This document shows positions 57,650 to 64,000 of a DNA stretch of 64,000 nt, piece after piece. Position 1 is the stretch's first letter. Each line of letters opens with the position of its first letter. The stretch lies in assembly GCA_963971425.1 (NCBI GenBank), contig OZ020515.1, forward strand, positions 33,801,856 to 33,865,855, read 5' to 3'. The notes beneath the pieces were generated by a model, which was given only the letters and a program-made list of their open reading frames with translations, ran no database searches and had not been told where the DNA came from. A program made the translations under genes and the position numbers. The DNA is from Bryoerythrophyllum caledonicum. Its lineage: Eukaryota; Streptophyta; Bryopsida; Pottiales; Pottiaceae.

Positions 57650-58040
57650 CTCCAACTGGCTCTTCGCTTTCCAGCCTACTCTTCGTTTTCCAGCCTACTC
57701 TTCTCTTTCTAGCCTGCCCTTCGCTTTCCAGCAGGCTAGGGGCGGAGCTTGAGGTTCGTAGTTGGCCGGCCCGCGGTGAGGTTGACTAGCCCTGTGTTGG
57801 TGGGCTTGGCGTTCCGAGCTAGGACTGGTGAGGCCCGGGTCTTAGGTTCTTGGCTCGTGCTGGCCTGGTCTCAGCCTCTCAGGGCTCCGGCTTGCGCTCC
57901 AGGCTCCGGCTTGGGCTCCGGGCTTGTGCTGGCCTAGGTCTCGGGACTCCGGGCTTGGGATCCGGGTTTGGGGTCCGAGCTTGGGGTCCGGGCTTGGGGT
58001 CTGGGCTTGGGGTTCCCAGGTCCATTCTTCAAGGTTTTGG
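57650..58040. repeat. Pyrimidine-rich and GGGCTTGGGGTCC repeats
   Basis: Four ~21-bp units (TTCGCTTTCCAGCCTACTC type) at 57,656-57,735 are followed, after about 200 bp, by repeated GGGCTTGGGGTCCG and TCCGGGCTTG motifs to 58,020. The block continues the repeat-rich zone next to the minisatellite. Confidence 0.8.
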
Positions 58041-59520
58041 GGTACCCTAACAGTCCCTATTTATCGTCTTTCCTATTTTATCTAATAAACTATACTAAAG
58101 TAGTATTTGACCTAAAACCTGAACTAGTTAGTCTGGGAGTATCATAGTTAACCTCTTAACTAAAAAAAATTGAAAATTTGTGGTACGACATCCACCAATG
58201 TCTACCTGGAACCATGATTTTGAAATACTTCCTCCATGCCATTTGTCCCCTGCAAGACCACTCACCCTTTCCCAAGCCCCTTTCTGTCGTTTGTTTTTGG
58301 GATTTAACAAATCCACCAATACCTCCACATGGTACTGCAAGCCCATACCCATACAGATTTATTAAACAACAAAATTTATGTACAATGACTACACAAGTAA
58401 TATATTGTTACTAAACAATGACTTTATAACAACTACAAAATTACTAGAGAAAGTATAAGATCATACATGTAGATAATAGCGAGGACATTGAAAACAATAC
58501 TTGCAAGTGGAAAATCAACACCAAAAAGGGGGCAGCACACCCCTTGGCACTAAAACATACGCCATTTCGTACTGAAGATTTCAGTTTCAACAAAACAAAC
58601 TTGTAATAAAGGCTGGCTGAAATACCCTTCAGCTCGTCAAAAAATCATTGGAAAAAACCTTACCAAAAAAATGTCACAAGCCTTCAAAGTAAGGGCTTTC
58701 CAAATCTTGCGGCAGTCGATTGTCTTGCAACTGGTTGGCCGTAACTTTGTTGATATCACTCTAAATCCTTTGATTCTAGGCTTGTTGGAAAGCTAACTTA
58801 ACAAGCATTGACTTTTGCAAATCTTAGGTCTTGAATCATCCTCACTTCAAAGATATTGTCCTCCAAAGTCAGTGCTTGAGATTTGTGTTGTCGGCGGACC
58901 CCTTCTTGCTTTGGCGGCCATATCTCCCTTGACAATGCTCCAAATCCTTTAAGCTTAGACTTTTCGGAAAGGCAGCTTGATAAGCTTGGTTTAGTCCAAA
59001 TCTCACTACCATCTCTTACGTACTCTAACCGTAGTTGTAGATCTAGCCACGGCCTTTGCCTATCTCACTCTAATCCTAACTTACTATCCTCTTTCACATA
59101 CTCCACACACACACACCTTGGAAGAGAGAGAGAGAGTGAGAGAGGGAGGATGCCAGCCCTTGCAAGCCACTCTCTCAAACCCTAGCCACCACCTTTTGTC
59201 ACCCTAAGTCTAACATTCATCCGGTTGGGCATTTCCCATCTCGGTCTTCTTTTTATCTAGTTGCATACTTCTATTCCTTTTTATCTACTTTTCTACCTAT
59301 TTCATATTTCACTTGTATTTCTCCACAGTCTAACTCTTACTTCATCCTTTAATTCTCCCTATTTCTATTTTTCTATTGAAATCTTTCAATAATCATAATA
59401 TAGCATGGATATTTTCCTCTTGCCATTCTTTGGCATACATTTTTCATTGATTGCTTCTACAAAGTTTACTAATTCAATTTTGTGGGCAAACATTCAAATA
59501 TTTAATTAAAATTTGGCACT
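58041..59520. other. Interior of the inner CACTA-like element, no gene seen
   Basis: A 100-aa frame (58883-59185) covers a block that occurs in two diverged copies (about 58,690-58,800 and 58,900-59,000: TCCAAATCCTTT..AGCTTGATAAGCTTG style), so it is repeat-derived. A GA-rich microsatellite lies at 59,118-59,146. Otherwise AT-rich with nothing recognised. Confidence 0.5.
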
Positions 59521-59529
59521 AATCTATTT

Positions 59530-60620
59530 GACACATCATCAATGTCAAACACAAATAGACATCCATCTACATCAACAACTAGAAAAAATAAACACGAGTA
59601 ATTTTTTAGTTATAAATATATTATTAGACCTAGTTATTTTTTAGTGACACAATAATTCTTTTATATGTATCACTATTGAATGACTTAGACATAATCCAAG
59701 TCAGCAGTATCTGAAAAAACCTTGTATCCATCCACATCAGCAAAATGTCTGAAGTTTCAACGTTTTAATTGGAAGTTATAAAATATATTAATGTCTTGAA
59801 TAATTATCTAGCGACGCAGTAATATGTCTCAAATGTATCACTAAAGAATTACTAGCATACAATCCAAATCATCCCTAATTGCTACATCACAAATGTCAAA
59901 TGGAAATGGGCATTCATCTACGTGAGCAGTTTATAAAAAATTATCCACTTGTAATTTTTCAATTATAAAATATATTATTGTGCCGAGTTATTTCCCGATG
60001 ATGCAGTGATTTGTGCGAAATGTACTACCAAGGAATTACTGGAATATAATCCAAGTCACCACCTACTTCCCACATCCCTAGTGTCAAATGGAAGTAGACA
60101 TCCATACACGTCTACAATTTTTTTTAAATACCCATGAGTTATTTTTGAGTCATACAATATATAATTTTGCCAAGTTGTATTCCAACGACATAGTAATTTG
60201 TATCAATGTATTACTAAAGAATTACTAGAATACAATCCAAGTCACCACCTACTTGCCACATCAACAATGTCAAACTGAAGTAGACATCCATCTACGTCAG
60301 CAACTTTCTAAAAAATATCCCCGAGTTATTTTTTAGTTATAAAATATATTACTGCACCAAGTAATGTTTTAGGTATGCAGTGATTTGTGCCGAATGTATT
60401 ACTAAGGAATTTCTGGAATACAATCCAAGTCATCACCTATTTGCCACATCAGCAATGTCCAACAGAAGTAGACATCCATCTACTTCAGCAATTTTCTAAA
60501 AATATCCATGAGTTATTTTTGAGTTCTAACATATATTACTTTAGCTAGTTATTTTCTAGTGAGAGAGTAATTCTTTTCACACGTATCACTAATGAATCAC
60601 TAAGGCACAACCCTAGTCAG
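59530..60620. repeat. ~185-bp tandem array
   Basis: Six units are marked by TGTCAAA..GAAGTAGACATCC at about 59,545, 59,720, 59,898, 60,083, 60,268 and 60,457, spaced 175-189 bp. Each also contains CAATCCAAGTCACCACCTAC-like and TTTTTAGTTATAAAATATAT-like blocks. It is the right subterminal region of the inner CACTA-like element. Confidence 0.88.
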
Positions 60621-60873
60621 TCACCTTCTTGCCACGTCAACACTACCGGATGAAGCATGGATGAAAACACTAGAATGACGATATGAACGATCTTGGCCGT
60701 CACATGGTTTTCATCACCTCTCTGCCCGCAAAAACTTAAATTACTGTAAAATGACTAGGGCAGCTAACTAGCTAGATCCAGGCAGAGTCTGCAGATCCTT
60801 AGTAATTCTGTAGTAATTGTTTTCTGGCTAGTCATTTGTACTATAGTCATTTATAGGCCGATTTCCCGTAGTG

Positions 60874-62138
60874 CCAATATCATGGAAACACAACATCTAA
60901 CATCCACACATGAAAATAATAGGACCTCCATGCGAAAAACAAACGCATCTGGAGGCTACTCTCACCCATAAGGTAAATCATATGTACTGCCTCCGTTGTC
61001 ACTGACGTTATAAACTGTCATCTGTGATGTCAAAATGACGTCAAGATTGATGGGAGGTTGTCCTCTCGAACGGTTAGAAGTCGCAAACTATACCAACTTT
61101 GGCAATTTTGAGGAAGTACACTTGTCAAATAAATGATTCAAGGATGTTATGCGTACGAGGGGCTCTTAAAGGCTACCAGAGAAAAATTCAATAGCCTCCA
61201 CCTCCCTTGTGTTCGCTTCACCCGCCACGTCGATGCCATCACATCAAGGAAAGACGTCAATAACTCCTTTGTGAGCATAAAAAAAACATGGGAGAAGGAG
61301 GTACTAACGTGTAAAATTGCAAACTCTTGAGCTCGCCCTTGTTGCTGCAGTAGCCTCTTCGCGGTGGCGAACACTAAACTTGGCTATGGCTAGGATTTCC
61401 TGGCCATGGCTGAGGTCAGCTATGGCTAGGATTAGCTGGCTCCCCTTGCCATCGTTCTTCTTCCCTTTGAGCTCTCCCCTTGCTGTCTTGATCTGCCGTA
61501 GATCACCTTCCTTGCTCCCAGCTAGCTCTGTCGTCACCGCTCCATGGCTCCTGCCATAGCTGCTGCCATAGCTGCCGTTGCTTTGCTCCACCACCTTCAA
61601 GTTGCCTCTTTCTACTCCTTGTTCTCATAATCTCTCTCTTCTTAGCATTGTAGTGAGCTTTGTCGCTCCCCACCTCCCACTTCTATCACCTAAGTTCAGT
61701 TTGCTCTCACCCACACTTCCAAAAGTAAAGTGTAGATGATGTGGAGGTTGCTTTTGTGTAAGTCGCCTTTCGGCTCTTCCTTCCTTGCAACATATTTCAT
61801 CCACTACGGATGAAAGCTGCCCATTTCCTCATTTTTTTGCTTTTGGGCAGCGGGCTGCAGTCATTCTACAGTGAAATTAAATGTAACTGTGGCTGACGTG
61901 GACCTCCCGTGTTTTCTATGACGTTATAGTCTGACGTGGTCACGTTTCTTTTGACGTCACCAAAAACGTGCATGTCTACGGTGACATCAACGCGTTTTGT
62001 TTTTAACAGGAACACGTTTGATGCAACGTCAAATTAAATTCGAGGTAGTGTAGCAATTTTTTGACTAATGCGTGACGTCACAGAAAACACAACACGTAAT
62101 AGCCTTGACAACACCAAAAACATGGTTTTCTTATAGTG
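60874..62138. other. Right arm of the outer CACTA element
   Basis: A frame at 61133-61330 (+) and one at 61304-61600 (-) are open but carry no recognised motif; the second covers a tract of CTATGGCTAGGATT-type repeats. A short TTTCATCCACTACGGATGAA block at 61,797 belongs to the GGATGAAA repeat family. TGACGTCA-type motifs near the end mirror the left arm. Confidence 0.5.
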
Positions 62139-62141
62139 CCG

Positions 62142-63300
62142 CAATCCAATTCCAAACCAAGCGGATGCTACGGCCGCTAGATGGCACGGGGAGGATGAGG
62201 TCAATCCGTTGCCTGTTTGGCATTGATTGGCCTTTCTAAGTGTGTTGGCGATGCGTGGAGATTACACCGGAGAAGCTATTATGGCCATAATAGATGAGGA
62301 CGGCGGTGAAGAATCTGGGATCACCAATGACATCTTTGAAGACTCAAACGTGATGCAATTTCTGCATAATTGAGAAGTGGTGGCTACGTGGTCCTCTGAA
62401 GAGAGAGATCGCGTCTCACAACGAGCTAAACCATTTGCATGGAAGAAGACTCACCTTTTGAGGACATGGCCGGATGGCACGTGGAAGATTGTGCCGATTC
62501 CATTGGAGAGAGTGAAGCTCATCAAAGACACGCATGAAGACCTTGGGCACTTTGGAGTGTGGACGACTTATAGCCTTCTCCAGCTTCACTATTGGTGGCG
62601 TAGAATGCAATCACAAGTTCAAGCTTTGGTAGCCCGGTGCATGGTGTGTGATCGTGTGCAAGCGTCTTTTAACGCTCTAATGCCATAGATGCAACCATTG
62701 TCAATTATAAGCTTGGGATATAGGTGGAGCTTGGATTTTGCAGGTCGATTGCTAGAGACACCTCGACGTAATAAGTATGTGTTAGTGATGATTGAACACT
62801 TCTCGAAGTGGATAGAGTTGATACCCTTGCCTGACAAGTTCAGTGAAGGAGCCGCTTATTCTTTCCTTGATCGTGTTTTGAGTTGCATTGGAGCTCCAAC
62901 GAAAGTTCTCACAGACCAAGGACGCGAGTTCTTGGGTGAATTTCAAACGTTGTATGAACAAACGATGATAGATCACCGCACTACTTCGAGGGATCACCCT
63001 GAAGCGGATGGATTAACGCAACGCATGGTGCAAACCATAAAGAGGGGGCTTCAGAAGTATAGTTTGAAGAAGGGACATCATCAAGATTGGGACTTGTAAT
63101 TACCGTGGATAGCCATGGGCTACCTATTTAGCAAGCAAGCATCTTTGGCGTCATTTTCTCCTTACTTCTTGTTGTTTGAAAGGCAACCGGTGTTTCCAAA
63201 GGCCCTTAAGGCAGATGCTGACACCGTGTTGGCTAACATGGACAATCCAGATACGTGGCTCAAGTGTGTGAGCAACGTGCGGAATTGTTCAAGCGGGTGA
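62142..63300 (+). pseudogene. Ty3/gypsy linker, HHCC zinc finger and integrase core
   Basis: After the tether (NPIPNQADATAARWHGEDE), the frame 62377-62688 contains the zinc-binding HEDLGHFG..CMVCD (HHCC). It is stopped by TAG at 62,686, then resumes at 62689-63099 with YRWSLDFAGRL (first Asp), KVLTDQGREFLGEF (second Asp) and SRDHPEADGLTQRMVQTIKR, where the catalytic Glu expected before RMVQ is Gln. A stop at 63,097 follows, then IAMGYLFSKQASLASFSPYF and ADADTVLANMDNPDTWLK. The integrase is therefore inactive both by stops and by the triad change. Confidence 0.9.
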
Positions 63301-64000
63301 TGCCTGTGGCATTGGAGAATCTCTCCATTGCTCAACATTAGGATACGTTGCGCTATGCTAGAATACGGGGAGGAGGCTACCGACCACAAGTGCGATGGTT
63401 TACTCCTGAAGACTATGTGTATTTGTAGCAAGCAGCACCCACCACCTTCATTGTGACGGCAAGAAGGGTGATTTTGTGAGTTCGTGAGGTGAAGAATTCA
63501 GGAGTGTTACTGTTGGAGGGTTGTGATAGTAAGTTGTGAAAGGATCACACGCGCAATTGCGCGCCTTGCCATTTGCCATACATCGATGGTACGGTACATC
63601 CTGGGCTTTCTCACATCTCTGCTGGATTGCAATGTCGGTTGTGTGGGGGGATTGTTATTTTGCGTGCCTAGAGCGGTGAGTGGTGAGTGGTGAGCGGTGA
63701 GCGGTGAGCCTATAGCTAAAAATTTTATATTTATGTAGAAAATTTTTTAGTAAAATTTATGGGCTAGAATATTATATCTAAATTTAGTAAATTTAGTGGC
63801 TCCTATTGCCGTGAAAAGAGGCAGCTAAAACCTAGGAAACGACATAGAAGAATGTGAATTCAACTACGGTGGGAGTCATTGAAATTGGCGACGGCCGACC
63901 AATTCAAAGTGAACGTACAATTGATGGGAAGAATTGAAATGTAAGTTTACATTATAGAATATTTATTCTTCTAGTACAGGGTTTATGTCATCTTATGGTA
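63301..64000. other. Decayed 3' end of the Ty3/gypsy element and flank
   Basis: Degenerate frames up to about 63,650 still resemble the C-terminal gypsy region (GCDSKL, HTRNCAPCHLPYIDGTVH). Beyond that the DNA is AT-rich. No LTR repeat partner is visible because the 5' end of the element is not present. No gene seen. Confidence 0.5.
63671..63709. repeat. 7-bp microsatellite (GAGCGGT / GAGTGGT)
   Basis: Five to six tandem copies of a 7-base unit alternate C and T at the fourth base, directly after the recognisable Ty3/gypsy sequence. Confidence 0.9.

Larger units (their letters stand above)
51995..60873. mobile_element. Inner CACTA-like element, 8.9 kb
   Basis: It starts CACTACGGGAAATCG and ends CGATTTCCCGTAGTG, a 15-bp inverted repeat, with CCA on both sides (51992-51994, 60874-60876). 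Subterminal sequence is rich in TTTAGTCATT/TAGTTATT-type motifs (52,010-52,760 and 60,500-60,860), a pattern common in plant CACTA elements. It is inserted in the outer CACTA element. It carries the third gag-like copy, a minisatellite and a ~185-bp tandem array. No CACTA transposase is recognised. Confidence 0.88.
50671..62138. mobile_element. Outer CACTA (En/Spm-type) element, 11.5 kb with nested insertion
   Basis: It begins CACTATAAGAAACCCGTGTT and ends with TTTTCTTATAGTG, flanked by CCG on both sides (50668-50670, 62139-62141). Its left end, including a GATGTCACCTAAAATC-type block, is shared with MITEs A and B, so all three belong to one family. Without the nested element it is about 2.6 kb and holds no recognisable transposase, so it was mobilised in trans. 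It interrupts the Ty3/gypsy tether between codons for Arg and Asn. Confidence 0.9.
49704..63660 (+). mobile_element. Ty3/gypsy retrotransposon, 5'-truncated in this window and split by a CACTA element
   Basis: RT (49,704-50,258), RNase H and tether (50,261-50,670), then after the 11.5-kb CACTA insertion the tether continues (62,142 on) into the zinc-binding segment and integrase (62,377-63,300). Degraded C-terminal sequence runs to about 63,650. The join across the insertion reads GLSR-NPIP, matching the DADGLSRNP tether of the minus-strand element. Stops and lost catalytic residues show it is dead. The part upstream of the RT palm is absent, replaced by the element ending at 49,703. Confidence 0.88.

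Noticed and set aside
58883-59185. 100-aa frame that might be a gene
   Set aside because: The underlying DNA is a twofold diverged repeat plus a GA microsatellite, with no recognised motif or splice signals.
52400-60620. Regular repeats that might be a CRISPR array
   Set aside because: The units are contiguous or subterminal to CACTA ends, with no unique spacers and no cas genes, in a eukaryotic setting.

Overview
This window looks like repeat-dense nuclear DNA of a green-lineage (streptophyte) eukaryote. The reasons are spliceosomal introns with GT/AG borders, plant-type CACTA, hAT, pogo and Tourist-like elements, and Ty3/gypsy elements of a lineage whose polyprotein carries a cytosine-methyltransferase domain, a combination reported from charophyte algae. 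A charophycean alga (Chara-like) is my best guess, from family knowledge and not from a search. The protein-coding DNA that looks like host sequence is one intact gene near the left end and one large damaged gene in the middle. Most of the recognisable remainder is mobile DNA.

Layout. 1-6.2 kb: AT-rich intergenic DNA with two MITEs. 6.26-8.93 kb (+): an intact 11-exon SLC1/DAACS-family transporter (486 aa by hand splicing). 9.44-10.72 kb: a decayed pogo-like element with TA target duplication. 13.4-19.1 kb (-): a Ty3/gypsy element (gag, protease-like region, C5-methyltransferase-like domain, RT/RNase H, start of integrase), full of stops. 21.5-27.3 kb (-) and 27.6-40.3 kb (+): two head-to-head copies, plus an internally deleted tandem copy, of an element family with a gag-like protein I cannot name. 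The + copy is split by a 9.1-kb hAT-like element (28,700-37,836) that carries a protein-kinase-like gene, a repeat-containing gene of unknown function, GC-rich palindromic subterminal repeats and a 200-N gap.

40.3-49.4 kb (+): a large multi-exon gene whose product combines a ParB-like motif, a DNA-methyltransferase-like motif and, possibly spliced on, an FCP1/NIF-type HAD domain. Its coding exons are interrupted by a 404-bp fold-back element and by two identical, oppositely oriented 358-bp CACTA MITEs. Removing each insert with one target-site copy restores the reading frame. One further 1-nt frameshift lies in a G run. Ten copies of a near-perfect ~27-31-nt palindrome lie in or next to this gene's non-coding parts.

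49.7-63.7 kb (+): a second Ty3/gypsy element, split inside its RNase H/linker region by an 11.5-kb CACTA element (50,671-62,138, TSD CCG). That element is itself split by an 8.9-kb CACTA-like element (51,995-60,873, TSD CCA), and the inner one contains a third copy of the gag-like family, a two-unit minisatellite and a ~185-bp tandem array. The order of events can be read from the nesting: gypsy first, outer CACTA next, inner CACTA later. Whether the gag-like copy was already in the inner element when it moved is open.

No tRNA, rRNA or CRISPR array was found. All exon joins, domain names and insertion boundaries come from reading the sequence by hand; no database search was run.
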